Positions 42,590 through 52,276 of a stretch of DNA of 64,000 bases are shown here, piece after piece. The translations under genes and the position numbers were made by a program. How positions within the stretch are numbered: the stretch's first letter is position 1; each line of letters starts with the position of its first letter. The notes below the pieces were generated by a model. That model worked only from the letters and a program-made list of their open reading frames with translations. It had not been told where the DNA came from and made no database searches. The DNA is taken from contig NZ_JABCNG010000004.1 of the NCBI RefSeq assembly GCF_012932495.1, positions 124,001-188,000 of the forward strand, in the 5' to 3' direction. This DNA is from Novosphingobium sp. SG919 (lineage in GTDB: Bacteria; Pseudomonadota; Alphaproteobacteria; Sphingomonadales; Sphingomonadaceae).

Positions 42590-44413
42590 ATGTGCGGAAT
42601 TATCGGAATCGTCGGCAAGGATGAAGTGGCAGACCGGCTGGTCGACGGCCTGCGCCGCATGGAATATCGCGGCTATGACAGCGCCGGGGTCTGCACCGTG
42701 TTCGACGGGCAACTCGTGCGCCGCCGGGCCGAGGGCAAGCTGGGCAACCTGGTCAAGGAACTGGCCGGCAACCCCGCGCCGGGCCTGATCGGCATTGCCC
42801 ACACCCGCTGGGCCACCCACGGCGCGCCCACCACCAGCAACGCCCACCCCCATGCGACAAGCGAAGTGGCGCTGGTGCACAACGGCATCATCGAGAACTT
42901 CCGCCCCTTGCGTGAGGCGCTGATCGCGCGCGGCCGCAGGTTCGAAAGCGAGACCGATACCGAAGTGGTCGCCCACCTGGTTTCCGAACAGGTGGAAGCG
43001 GGCAAGTCTCCGGCCGAGGCGGTCAAGGCCGTGCTGCCGCAACTGCGCGGCGCCTTTGCGCTCGCCATCGCGTTCCGCCAGCATCCCGACCTGCTGATCG
43101 GCGCGCGGCTGGGTTCGCCGCTGGTCGTCGGCTTTGGCGAGGGCGAAACCTATCTCGGGTCCGACGCGCTGGCGCTCGCGCCGTTGACGCAGAAGGTGTC
43201 GTACCTGGAAGAAGGCGACTGGGTGATCGTGCGCCGCGACGGCATCGAGGTGTTCGACGTGGACAACAATCCCGTGCAACGCGCCGTCGTCGCCTCGGGC
43301 GCCACGGCCGCCGCGATCGAGAAGGGCAACTATCGCCACTTCATGCAGAAGGAGATCTTCGAGCAGCCGATCGTGGTCGCACAAACCCTGCGCTCTTACC
43401 TGCGCCGGGTGGAACAGACCGTCTCGCTGCCGCAGATCGATTTTGACCTGGCCAGCATCAACCGCGTGACCATCGTGGCCTGCGGCACCAGCTATTACGC
43501 TGGGATGGTGGCGAAATACTGGTTCGAGCAGTTCGCCCGCCTGCCGGTGGACATCGATGTGGCCAGCGAATTCCGCTATCGCGACCCCGTGCTGGAGCCG
43601 GGCGGCCTGGCGCTGTTCATTTCGCAATCGGGCGAAACGGCAGATACCCTGGCGGCGCTGCGCCATTGCAAGGCGGCGGGGCAGACCATTGCCGTGGTCG
43701 TCAACGTGCCGACCAGTTCGATGGCGCGCGAGGCGGACCTGCTGCTGCCCACCCATGCCGGGCCGGAAATCGGCGTGGCGTCCACCAAGGCGTTCACCTG
43801 CCAGCTGGCCGTGCTCGCCGCGCTCGCCGCGCACCTGGCGGTCAAGCGTGGCCGCCTCACGCGCGAGGAAGAGGCGGTGATCGTCAACCAGCTGGCCGAA
43901 ACGCCCGCCGCGCTCAATGCCGCGCTCTCGCATGACGAGGAAATCGCCGCGATGGCGCCGCTGATCGCGCCCGCGCGTGACGTGCTTTATCTGGGCCGTG
44001 GGCCGGACTATCCGCTGGCGCTGGAAGGCGCGCTCAAGCTCAAGGAAATCAGCTATATCCACGCGGAAGGATACGCGTCGGGCGAAATGAAGCATGGCCC
44101 CATCGCGCTGATCGACGAAGCGGTGCCGGTGATCGTGCTCGCCCCGTCCGGCCCGCTGTTCGAAAAGACCGTGTCCAACATGCAGGAAGTGCGCGCGCGC
44201 GGCGGCAAGATCGTGCTGATCTCCGACGCCGAAGGCCTGGCCGAAGCGGGCGAGGGCTGCCTTGCCACGATCGAGATGCCCAAGGTCCACCCGCTGATCG
44301 CCCCGCTGGTCTATGCCGTGCCGGTGCAATTGCTGGCCTATCACGTCGCCGTGGCCAAGGGGACGGACGTGGACCAGCCGCGCAACCTGGCCAAGAGCGT
44401 GACGGTGGAGTGA
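42590..44413 (+). CDS. glmS: Glutamine-fructose-6-phosphate aminotransferase (isomerizing)
   Basis: GlmS makes glucosamine-6-phosphate from fructose-6-phosphate and glutamine, the committed step to UDP-GlcNAc. The 607-residue product starts MCGIIGIVG, so Cys2 becomes the N-terminal nucleophile of the glutaminase domain after Met removal. RMEYRGYDSAG and HTRWATHG line the glutamine site. Two SIS sugar-isomerase domains follow, with CGTSYYAGMVAKY and SQSGETADTLAALR, and the protein ends DQPRNLAKSVTVE as expected. I see no glmS ribozyme upstream, as the toxin gene ends 21 bases before it. Confidence 0.97.
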   Translation: MCGIIGIVGKDEVADRLVDGLRRMEYRGYDSAGVCTVFDGQLVRRRAEGKLGNLVKELAGNPAPGLIGIAHTRWATHGAPTTSNAHPHATSEVALVHNGIIENFRPLREALIARGRRFESETDTEVVAHLVSEQVEAGKSPAEAVKAVLPQLRGAFALAIAFRQHPDLLIGARLGSPLVVGFGEGETYLGSDALALAPLTQKVSYLEEGDWVIVRRDGIEVFDVDNNPVQRAVVASGATAAAIEKGNYRHFMQKEIFEQPIVVAQTLRSYLRRVEQTVSLPQIDFDLASINRVTIVACGTSYYAGMVAKYWFEQFARLPVDIDVASEFRYRDPVLEPGGLALFISQSGETADTLAALRHCKAAGQTIAVVVNVPTSSMAREADLLLPTHAGPEIGVASTKAFTCQLAVLAALAAHLAVKRGRLTREEEAVIVNQLAETPAALNAALSHDEEIAAMAPLIAPARDVLYLGRGPDYPLALEGALKLKEISYIHAEGYASGEMKHGPIALIDEAVPVIVLAPSGPLFEKTVSNMQEVRARGGKIVLISDAEGLAEAGEGCLATIEMPKVHPLIAPLVYAVPVQLLAYHVAVAKGTDVDQPRNLAKSVTVE

Positions 44414-44425
44414 TCATCTAACACG

Positions 44426-44532
44426 CCCTCCCCCAGCCCCTCCCGCACGCGGGAGGGGAGCAAAAAAGACCCCCGCAAAGCAGGGGCCTTCTGCAAATCC
44501 CCTCCCGCCTGCAGGAGGGGTTAGGGGAGGGG
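44426..44532. repeat. REP-like palindromic element, copy 2
   Basis: The outer arms at 44426-44445 (GCCCTCCCCCAGCCCCTCCC type) and 44511-44532 are imperfect inverted copies. Inside are CCCCTCCCG/CGGGAGGGG (44437-44458) and CCCCTCC/GGAGGGG (44499-44520) hairpins. The layout matches the element at 10246-10348. It fills the convergent gap between glmS and purQ. Confidence 0.7.
44462..44490 (-). terminator. Intrinsic terminator of the purS-purQ transcript
   Basis: On the reverse strand GGCCCCTGC and GCGGGGGTC form a bulged GC-rich stem around TTT, followed by six T residues (A run at 44462-44467 on the forward strand). It is the only part of the palindromic element with a clear T tract and is oriented for the reverse-strand purine genes. 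Confidence 0.75.
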
Positions 44533-44540
44533 ATGTCGGC

Positions 44541-45221
44541 TCAAGCCGAAACGTTCAACCCCGCCAGCACGCCTTCGAACAGCTTGCGCCCATCGCTGCC
44601 GCCCTGCGCTGCTTCAATCATGCGTTCGGGGTGCGGCATCATGCCCAGCACGTTGCCCGCTTCGTTGAGCACGCCGGCAATGTCGCGCTGCGAACCGTTG
44701 ACCGGCTCGGCATAGCGGAACGCCACGCGGCCTTCGCCTTCCAGGCGGTCGAGCGTTTCGGCATCGGCGAAATAGTTGCCGTCATGGTGCGCCACCGGAA
44801 TGGTGATCACCTGGTCCTTGAAATAGCGCTGGGTGAACAGCGACTGGCTGTTTTCCACCTTGAGCGGCACTTCGCGGCAGACGAAACGGATGCCGGCATT
44901 GCGCATCAGCGCACCGGGCAGCAGCCCTGCTTCGGTCAGGATCTGGAAGCCGTTGCACACACCCAGCACCGGCACGCCGCGCCCGGCGGCCTCGACCACG
45001 GCCTGCATGATCGGCGAACGCGCGGCCATCGCGCCCGAGCGCAGATAGTCGCCATAGGAAAAGCCGCCCGGCACGGCGATGAAATCAAGGCCTTCGGGCA
45101 GGCTGGCATCGCCATGCCACACGCGGTGGACAGTGCCGCCGCAGACCTCTTCCACCGCCACGGCCATGTCGCGGTCGCAATTCGAGCCCGGAAAGGTGAT
45201 GACGGCAGAGGTGAACGGCAT
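44541..45221 (-). CDS. purQ: Phosphoribosylformylglycinamidine synthase subunit PurQ (glutaminase)
   Basis: PurQ supplies ammonia from glutamine to PurL in the fourth step of purine synthesis. The 226-residue class I amidotransferase has the nucleophile Cys in VLGVCNGFQIL and the His-Glu pair in MMPHPERMIE. FPGSNCDRD at the N-terminus and PGGFSYGDYLRSGA are the PurQ-specific motifs. Its ATG shares one base with the purS stop (TGATG), so the two small subunits are made together. purL is not in the window. Confidence 0.97.
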   Translation of the reverse strand: MPFTSAVITFPGSNCDRDMAVAVEEVCGGTVHRVWHGDASLPEGLDFIAVPGGFSYGDYLRSGAMAARSPIMQAVVEAAGRGVPVLGVCNGFQILTEAGLLPGALMRNAGIRFVCREVPLKVENSQSLFTQRYFKDQVITIPVAHHDGNYFADAETLDRLEGEGRVAFRYAEPVNGSQRDIAGVLNEAGNVLGMMPHPERMIEAAQGGSDGRKLFEGVLAGLNVSA

Positions 45222-45457
45222 CAGGCGGCAACCTTCTCGATGCGATAGTTTTCGATGACCATGTTGGCGAGCAGCTTGCGGCACATATCGTCCAGCGCTT
45301 CGTCGCTGGTGTCATCGGCCACGTCCAGTTCGAACAGGCGTCCGGCGCGCACGTCCTTCACGCCGGCAAAGCCCAGCCCTTCCAGCGCATGGTGGATGGC
45401 GCGACCCTGCGGATCGAGCACCCCGTTCTTGAGGCTGACATGGACGCGGACCTTCAT
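45221..45457 (-). CDS. purS: Phosphoribosylformylglycinamidine synthase subunit PurS
   Basis: PurS is the small protein that assembles PurQ and PurL into the FGAM synthase complex. The 78-residue product begins MKVRVHVSLKNGVLDPQGRA and contains HHALEGLGF and VKDVRAGRLFELDV, all typical of the family. The ATG at 45457 is preceded by AAAGG; longer readings add unrelated residues. It lies directly before purQ and is separated from purC by two unrelated genes on the same strand. Confidence 0.96.
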   Translation of the reverse strand: MKVRVHVSLKNGVLDPQGRAIHHALEGLGFAGVKDVRAGRLFELDVADDTSDEALDDMCRKLLANMVIENYRIEKVAA

Positions 45458-45539
45458 CGGCGGTGGGCCTTTCGCAAAATAGGCTGTTTGGGACTCGGGG
45501 CCGCCTATGCCCCCGTCCGGCGCCAAGGGCAAGCCTTGC

Positions 45540-48419
45540 CTAGAGCTTGGGCACGGCCACGCCATCGGGCAACACCAGCACCGTCACGGCTTTGTCTGGC
45601 GTGAGCCAGGCCTTGGCCGCTGCCTGCACGTCGGCCACGGTCAGGGCGGCCAGGCGTGCGCGGGCGGCCTGGAACCGGGCAATGCGATCGGGCCGCGATT
45701 GCGCGCGCGCCGCCAGGGCCAGCCAGCCGCCATTGCCTTTCAAGGCGTTGTCCAGCCGCTCCAGCATCGGCGCGCGCGCGCGTTCCAGCACGTCGGCGTC
45801 GATCGGATGGGCGGCCAGATCGGCCATGGTCTGCGCCAGGGCGGCATGGGTGGCGGCAATGTCTGCCACGTTGACCGAGGCCTGGAGCGTGAAGGTGCCC
45901 CAGCCCGTCCACACTTGCGACATGTCGCTCGATGCGCTGGGGGAATAGGCCTTGCCCAGCTTTTCGCGCACGGTATCGATCACTTCGATGCCGGCCACTT
46001 GCTCCACCAGATCCATGGTGAGGGTTTGCACCGGGTCGCGATCGTCGGTGGTGGGCCATACCATGCGCACGATCGCCTGGTTGGCCGGCCCCTTGTGGCG
46101 CACGACCTGCACGCCGGGCTGCGCGGCAAATCGGCGCTGGCGCGCTTCCTGCCAAGCCCGGAACGTCGCTTCGCGCGGGGGCAGGGCGCCAAACGTGCGC
46201 GCCACGTCGGCAATCGCGGTGGCCTCGTTCACATCGCCCACCAGCGCGATTTCCAGCGCGCCACGGGCCAGCGGCTCTTTCAGCACCGGCTTCAACTGGG
46301 CAAAGCCAAGCTGCTGATAGGCCTGCGGCGATTGCAGGGTAAAGCGCGGATCACCGCCCGAGAGAATCCCGCCGAGCGCCGCCGAAAGCGCCGATCCCGG
46401 CGTGGCATCGCGCCGCGCAAAGTAATTGGCCATGCCCTGGTGAAACAGTTCTTCCGCCTCGGGCCGATAGCCGGGATCGGTGAGATAGGCGGCCATCAGC
46501 TGCAATTGCAGCAGCAGGTCGCGCGCCGTGGTGGTGCCGCCCGCGCCAAAGGTATCGCCATTGGCGCCGAAGCTGGTGCCCACCGCATGGCCGGCCAGCA
46601 TCGTCTGCAACTGGTCCTGGCTATAGCGACCAAGACCGCCGGCGGGCAGGCTGGAGGCCAGGTCTACCGCCATGGGATTGTCGCGCGTTTCCAGCATCTC
46701 CCCGCCGTCCAGCGCCGCGCGCACATGGATGCGGTCTGCCTCCAGCGCGGTGCGCTTGATATTGAGCATCACGCCGTTGGCAAAGCGGATGCGGCGGATG
46801 CCGAGCGTGGCATCGGTGCTGTCGGCCACCACGGTGCCCGGCGTGCCGAAATCGGTATAGCCAAAGGTGTCGGCCGGCGCGGCTTTCCCCTCGTCCAGCG
46901 GCGCTGCCATCGCGGCCTGCCAGGTGTGGCGCAGCGCCTTGGCGCCGCCCGCCGGGGTCTTGCGTCCCTGGAACCGGATCAGCGGTTGGTCCAGCGGCAC
47001 CGCCTCTCGCTTCAAGGCGGCGAGCACGCTGGCCGGCGTGATCGTGGGGGCAAAGGCGTTGAAGCGTGCCAGGCCGCTGCTCGGCGTGGTCGGCACCATG
47101 TCGTCGTGCAGCAGCGACAGCGCCAGGCTGACCAGCGTGGCATTGTTGCGCGTGGCTTCGCCGGCGGCGGCATTCTCGATGCCGGTGCGCAGGTTTGCCA
47201 CCTGCTCGTCCACTTCGGCCTGGGTAAAGCCCTTGGCCAGCGCCTCGCGCCACACGGTGCCGGCGGCAGCCAGGCCGCGGGCCCAGCCGCCATCGACGGT
47301 ATCGACGATCAGGTTGGTGGTGCGGCCGATCTTGAACACGTCGCTGGTGCCGAACCCGGCGCCGCGAAACGGTGCATCGACCCGGCGCGACAGGCTCTGG
47401 AAGCGGCGGTTGACGATGCCATAGCCGATCTGGCGCAGCAGGTTCTCGCGCCGCATGGCGATGGTGTCGGGCTCGTCGGTCCAGGGGCCATGGCGCGCCA
47501 CGGTCAACCGCTCGGCCAGCGCCGGATTGATCCAGATTTCGGTCTGCCCGCGCTGATGGGGCAAGACTTTGCCCTGGCCGGGCCGGGCCGGGGCAGGCGC
47601 CGCCTGCCAATCGCCAAAGCGCCGGGCGATCGCGGCGGTCACTTTGTCGGGATCCACGTCCCCGATCACCACCAGCGTGGTCTTCTCCGGCACATAATGG
47701 GCTTGCCAGAATTGCTTGAGGCTTTGCGCGGTGGCCGCGTCGATCGTCTGCACGGTGCCGATCGGCAGCCGCTTGGGATACGTCGCCTTGGGATAGAAGA
47801 ACGCCAACTGGTCCTGGAAATTGTCCAGCGCATAGCCTTGCCCGTCGCGCAGTTCCGACAGCACCACCCCGCGCTCGCGCGCCACCGCCTCGGGCGAAAA
47901 CGTCAGCTCGCTGGCCGTTTCGCGCATCAGCATCAGCGCGGTATCGACCAGGTCGTCGTCGGCGCGCGGCAGGTCGAGCATATAGGTGGTCTGCTCGAAG
48001 CTGGTCTGCGCGTTGGTATCCGCGCCAAAGGCCAGCCCCTTGCGTTCGAGCAGGCGCACCATTTCGCCTTCGGGCACATGGGTGCTCCCGTTGAACGCCA
48101 TGTGTTCCACGAAATGGGCAAACCCGCGCTCGCTCGCCGTTTCGTCCAGCGATCCGGTGGCCACGTCCAGCCGCACCTGCACGGTGCCCTTGGGCGTGGC
48201 GTTTGGCACGATGATCGTGCGCATGCCGTTGGGCAGCCGGCCAAAGCGGAAGCGGGGATCAGGCGCGAGGTCGGATTTCTCGAACACCCAAGTGGGCGCT
48301 GCGGCCACATGGGTTGGCGGCGCCGCGGCCGGACCATGGCCCAGGCCGGCGCAGGCGCTCAACAACAGTGCGGCAACAAGGGGCAGGAGGCGGGGCGCGG
48401 CCGGGCGATGGCGGGTCAT
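45540..48419 (-). CDS. M16 family zinc metallopeptidase, lipoprotein
   Basis: The 959-residue protein begins with a lipoprotein signal: LVAALLLSAC gives a lipobox with Cys23 as the lipidated residue, so it is probably anchored in the periplasm. The first M16 half has the zinc motif HFVEH at 102-106 with the downstream ERGVVLSELRD segment supplying the third ligand. The second half begins near residue 510 (RIRFANGVMLNIKRTALEAD) and lacks HxxEH. It belongs to the PqqL-like branch of M16 and differs in sequence and anchoring from the soluble M16 protein at 4556-7456. It lies between the GGDEF-EAL gene and purS, all on the reverse strand. Confidence 0.92.
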   Translation of the reverse strand: MTRHRPAAPRLLPLVAALLLSACAGLGHGPAAAPPTHVAAAPTWVFEKSDLAPDPRFRFGRLPNGMRTIIVPNATPKGTVQVRLDVATGSLDETASERGFAHFVEHMAFNGSTHVPEGEMVRLLERKGLAFGADTNAQTSFEQTTYMLDLPRADDDLVDTALMLMRETASELTFSPEAVARERGVVLSELRDGQGYALDNFQDQLAFFYPKATYPKRLPIGTVQTIDAATAQSLKQFWQAHYVPEKTTLVVIGDVDPDKVTAAIARRFGDWQAAPAPARPGQGKVLPHQRGQTEIWINPALAERLTVARHGPWTDEPDTIAMRRENLLRQIGYGIVNRRFQSLSRRVDAPFRGAGFGTSDVFKIGRTTNLIVDTVDGGWARGLAAAGTVWREALAKGFTQAEVDEQVANLRTGIENAAAGEATRNNATLVSLALSLLHDDMVPTTPSSGLARFNAFAPTITPASVLAALKREAVPLDQPLIRFQGRKTPAGGAKALRHTWQAAMAAPLDEGKAAPADTFGYTDFGTPGTVVADSTDATLGIRRIRFANGVMLNIKRTALEADRIHVRAALDGGEMLETRDNPMAVDLASSLPAGGLGRYSQDQLQTMLAGHAVGTSFGANGDTFGAGGTTTARDLLLQLQLMAAYLTDPGYRPEAEELFHQGMANYFARRDATPGSALSAALGGILSGGDPRFTLQSPQAYQQLGFAQLKPVLKEPLARGALEIALVGDVNEATAIADVARTFGALPPREATFRAWQEARQRRFAAQPGVQVVRHKGPANQAIVRMVWPTTDDRDPVQTLTMDLVEQVAGIEVIDTVREKLGKAYSPSASSDMSQVWTGWGTFTLQASVNVADIAATHAALAQTMADLAAHPIDADVLERARAPMLERLDNALKGNGGWLALAARAQSRPDRIARFQAARARLAALTVADVQAAAKAWLTPDKAVTVLVLPDGVAVPKL

Positions 48420-48459
48420 TGCCTTGCGTTTGCCCCGCTCCTTGTGCGGCGGCAAGCGC

Positions 48460-50130
48460 TTATCGTGCGGCGCGGCGCTCTGTTCCGGCGTGTTGTGCGG
48501 CGAGCAGGGCGGCCAGTTCTGCCGCCGGCAAGGGCGGGCTGATGGCATAGCCTTGCGCGAGGTTGCACCCTTGCTGCGCCAGCAGGTCAAGGTCGTCGGC
48601 CAGTTCCACCCCTTCGGCCAGCGTTTCGATGCCCAGCGCGCCGGCCAGCGTGGTGATCGACCGCACGATGGCCTGGGCGCCGCGATCCCCGCGCAAGTTG
48701 CGCACAAAATTGCCGTCGATCTTGAAGGTGTCCACCGGAAAGCTGCGCAAGTGGTGGAGCGAGGAATAGCCCATGCCGAAATCATCGAGCGCGATACGCA
48801 CGCCCAACTGGCGCAGCGTGGCCAGCGTCGCCTGGCTACGCTCGGCATTGGCGGCCAGCACGCGCTCGGTCAGTTCCAGTTCAAGCCGGTGTGGCGGCAG
48901 CTTGGCAGCGGCGAGCGCCTGGACCAGCGTGGGCAGCAGCGCGGGATGGGCGAACTGGCGCCCGGAAAGGTTGACCGACACGGCGATCTCGCCGGGCCAG
49001 GTGGCCGCCTGGGCACAGGCCTCGCGGATCACCCATTCGCCGATCGGCATGATCAGCCCGCATTCCTCGGCCAGCGGCACGAACTGGGCGGGGGAAATCG
49101 GCCCGTTCGTGTGATGGTTCCAGCGCAGCAGCGCTTCGCATGCCACGATCCGGCGATGTTGCAGGCTGAAGGTCGGTTGGAACGCCAGGGTGAATTCGCC
49201 GCTGCGCAGGGCCTGGGCCAGGTCTTCCTCCATCCGGCGGCGCTGGCGTACGCGCTCGTCCAGGCTGGCTTCGAAGAAGTGATAGGTGCCCTTGCCCTCG
49301 TCCTTGGCGCGATAGAGCGCCAGGTCTGCGGCGCGCAGCAGCGCGTTGCCATCCGCTCCGTCTTCCGGCCCGATCGCCATGCCGAAACTGGCGCTCAGCG
49401 GCACGAGTCGCTCGCCCAGCAAGATCGGGCTGTTGACCTGGGCATGCAGCATGCGGGCAATGGCGGTGCAATCCTGATCGGGTGGCAGGCCCGAAATCAG
49501 CAGGCCGAACTCGTCGCCACCGAACCGCGCGATCATTGCATCGGGGAATTGCCGTTGCAGCCGCAGGCCGGCCTCGCGCAGCAGCATGTCGCCGGTGGGA
49601 TGGCCCAGCGTGTCGTTGATCAGCTTGAAATCATCAAGGTCGATGAACGCCACCAGCGTGCGATGTTCGGCATGCTGGCGGGCAATCGCGCGATCGAGCT
49701 TTTCGGCAAAGAAGCTGCGATTGGGCAGGCCGGTCAGCCCGTCGTGCAACGCGGTGTGGACGATGCGCCGCTCGCGCTCGTCCACGGCATCGACCATGGC
49801 GTTGAACCGGCGGGCAATATCGGCCAGTTCCGCGTCGCCTTCCTCGGAAAGGCGGGCTGCCTCGCCCTTGGCATAGCGCTCGCTCGCTTCGGAAAGCGCC
49901 TGCAGCGGGCCGGCAATCGCCGCGACCAGATCGCGCGTCAGCCACAATGCCAGCGACAGCCCGGCCAGGATCAGCAGGATTCCGGCCAGCGAAATGCCGT
50001 TGATCGCCACCATTGCCAGCACCAGCGCCACCGGCACCAGCACCCCGGTCAACGCGATGCGGGTGCGCAGGCTGCCGGTGGGCACGGCGGCCGCACGCGG
50101 CGGGTCATTTCGGCCGGGCAGGCGCAACAT
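48460..50130 (-). CDS. Membrane-bound GGDEF-EAL cyclic-di-GMP protein with HAMP-like linker
   Basis: The 556-residue protein has two close transmembrane helices (about 24-44 and 47-64) with almost no periplasmic loop, a HAMP-like segment, a GGDEF domain with intact GGDEF at 204-208, and an EAL domain with intact EALLRW at 332-337, DDFGMGYSS and ETLAEGVE. Both catalytic sites look complete, so it could make and degrade c-di-GMP. The inhibitory RxxD site before GGDEF is absent. I chose the ATG at 50130; a GTG at 50217 would add 29 residues rich in His and Cys that do not look like a normal N-terminus. It probably controls a motile-to-sessile switch. Confidence 0.9.
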   Translation of the reverse strand: MLRLPGRNDPPRAAAVPTGSLRTRIALTGVLVPVALVLAMVAINGISLAGILLILAGLSLALWLTRDLVAAIAGPLQALSEASERYAKGEAARLSEEGDAELADIARRFNAMVDAVDERERRIVHTALHDGLTGLPNRSFFAEKLDRAIARQHAEHRTLVAFIDLDDFKLINDTLGHPTGDMLLREAGLRLQRQFPDAMIARFGGDEFGLLISGLPPDQDCTAIARMLHAQVNSPILLGERLVPLSASFGMAIGPEDGADGNALLRAADLALYRAKDEGKGTYHFFEASLDERVRQRRRMEEDLAQALRSGEFTLAFQPTFSLQHRRIVACEALLRWNHHTNGPISPAQFVPLAEECGLIMPIGEWVIREACAQAATWPGEIAVSVNLSGRQFAHPALLPTLVQALAAAKLPPHRLELELTERVLAANAERSQATLATLRQLGVRIALDDFGMGYSSLHHLRSFPVDTFKIDGNFVRNLRGDRGAQAIVRSITTLAGALGIETLAEGVELADDLDLLAQQGCNLAQGYAISPPLPAAELAALLAAQHAGTERRAAR

Positions 50131-50414
50131 GGCGCTCAGCCAGCCATGTGGCCCGGCCGTACCGTGCGCGGCGCGGCAGATGCCGGCCTTGGGCTGGCAG
50201 TGGTGGCATGAAGGCACGGTTTCACCATGGCCGGCAATCTGCGCGGCACACGGCTAAGATATGGATCAGGCGATCATGCGCAGTGCAACGCACAAGGCAT
50301 TAGGGAAAAATCCGCCATCCCGCGCCGGGGCGCGGGCATGCGAAAGGGCCGGCGAATTGCTTCGCCGGCCCCACCTTTTTCATCGCGTCTTGGCGGCCCT
50401 GGCGGGCGCCCTGC
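50131..50414. other. Intergenic region between purC and the GGDEF-EAL gene
   Basis: No gene is supported here. The stretch holds the purC-side hairpin: GGGCCGGCGAA (50346-50356) pairs with TTCGCCGGCCC (50361-50371) around TTGC. It is flanked by an A-containing side on the left and CACCTTTTT on the right, so it can stop transcripts in both directions. The rest must carry the reverse promoter of the GGDEF-EAL gene; I see no clear match to a consensus. Confidence 0.6.
50346..50380. terminator. Terminator hairpin after purC
   Basis: A perfect 11-bp stem with a TTGC loop sits 43 bases past the purC stop. On the forward strand a T5 run follows (50376-50380); on the reverse strand CTTTCG follows. 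It is the likely end of the purC transcript. Confidence 0.65.
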
Positions 50415-51197
<783 letters not shown>

Positions 51198-51495
51198 GCG
51201 GCTTCTTCCTGCACGGCGGGGGCGATCGGCCCGCCCCCATGGAAAAACAATAAACCCCGGCAGACGAGGGAGTCGCGAGGCGACTGCATCGTGTGGGCCG
51301 GGGCATTCCCACCCGCCCATATGCGAAAACGCGGGGAAACGCAAACGCTGGCAAAGCGTTCGGCGTTCTGGAACATTTGATGCAATCTTATCGCCCTATC
51401 TTGAAAGCCGCCCTGGCTGCACAAGGCGGGCATCACGGCGGGGCCGCCCCGGCTTCGCCACCAAGGTATCCCTCTCTGCCCAAGGATGACGTGTG
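51198..51495. other. Divergent promoter region of purC and the WrbA-type gene
   Basis: This 298-base gap holds no supported gene. It contains an AACGCT/AGCGTT inverted repeat at 51344-51360 and GGAAC at about 51367-51375, which is followed 17 bases later by CGCC rather than CGTT and so is only a weak EcfG-like match. A 67-codon open frame ending at 51496 overlaps the next gene start and has no recognisable content. Confidence 0.5.
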
Positions 51496-52095
51496 ATGAG
51501 CAAGGTTCTGGTTCTCTATTATTCCAGCTATGGCCACATCGAAACGATGGCCAATGCCATTGCCGAAGGCGCCCGCGAAACCGGCGCCACGGTGGACGTG
51601 AAGCGCGTTCCCGAAACCGCCCCGCTCGAAGTGGCGCAGGCTGCTCATTTCAAGCTGGACCAGGCTGCCCCGGTGGCAACGGTTGCCGAACTGGCCGAAT
51701 ACGACGCCATCATCGTGGGCACCGGCACGCGCTTTGGCCGGATCAGCTCGCAGATGGCGGCATTCCTCGACCAGGCCGGTGGCCTGTGGGCCAGGGGCGC
51801 GCTCAACGGCAAGGTCGGCGCGGCGTTCACCTCCACCGCCAGCCAGCATGGCGGCCAGGAAACCACGCTTTTCTCGATCCTGACCAACCTGCTGCACTTC
51901 GGCATGACCATCGTGGGCCTCGACTATGGCTTCCAGGGCCAGCTCACGCTTGATGCCGTGCATGGTGGCGCGCCTTATGGTGCCACCACCATTGCTGGTG
52001 GCGATGGCAGCCGCCAGCCCAGCGAGATCGAACTGGATGGCGCGCGCTATCTGGGCCGCCGGGTGGCCAACACGGCCAACAAGCTGTTCGGTTGA
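51496..52095 (+). CDS. wrbA: NAD(P)H:quinone oxidoreductase, WrbA type
   Basis: The 199-residue flavoprotein reduces quinones by two electrons, avoiding semiquinone radicals. The N-terminal flavodoxin loop YYSSYGHIETMANAIAEGA binds FMN. GTGTRFGRISSQMAAFLDQ and FTSTASQHGGQETTL are the other FMN-site loops, and YGATTIAGGDGSRQPSEIEL is the type IV signature. The ATG at 51496 follows CAAGGATG. It appears monocistronic and is followed by a stem-loop at 52125-52169. Confidence 0.95.
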   Translation: MSKVLVLYYSSYGHIETMANAIAEGARETGATVDVKRVPETAPLEVAQAAHFKLDQAAPVATVAELAEYDAIIVGTGTRFGRISSQMAAFLDQAGGLWARGALNGKVGAAFTSTASQHGGQETTLFSILTNLLHFGMTIVGLDYGFQGQLTLDAVHGGAPYGATTIAGGDGSRQPSEIELDGARYLGRRVANTANKLFG

Positions 52096-52124
52096 TGCGC
52101 ATCGCCTGAAACCGACAGGCACGC

Positions 52125-52169
52125 GCAATGATGCAAGCGGTGCAGGCCCGTCCTGCGCCGCTTCATTGC
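52125..52169 (+). terminator. Stem-loop after wrbA
   Basis: GCAATG (52125-52130) pairs with CATTGC (52164-52169), and AAGCGGTGCAGG pairs with CCTGCGCCGCTT with one wobble, the two stems being separated by a 4-base bulge. No T run follows. The remaining 100 bases to the next gene must hold its promoter. Confidence 0.5.
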
Positions 52170-52276
52170 ATATGGGCAATACAGCATGCCAAAACGGTAT
52201 GTGGCGGCGCCCGGTCCGATCGGCTAGCGCAGGGCGCGACAACGCTTCGCCCCACGGACTTACGGAGACCCGCCTG

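Noticed and set aside
51340..51362. PurR-like box (ACGCAAACG) near purC
   Set aside because: Only one half of the E. coli operator is present, and PurR of that type is not expected in alphaproteobacteria.
51365..51396. EcfG promoter for wrbA
   Set aside because: GGAAC is followed 17 bases later by CGCC, not CGTT.
51293..51496. A 67-residue gene before wrbA
   Set aside because: No ribosome site, no recognisable domain, and it spans the divergent promoter region.
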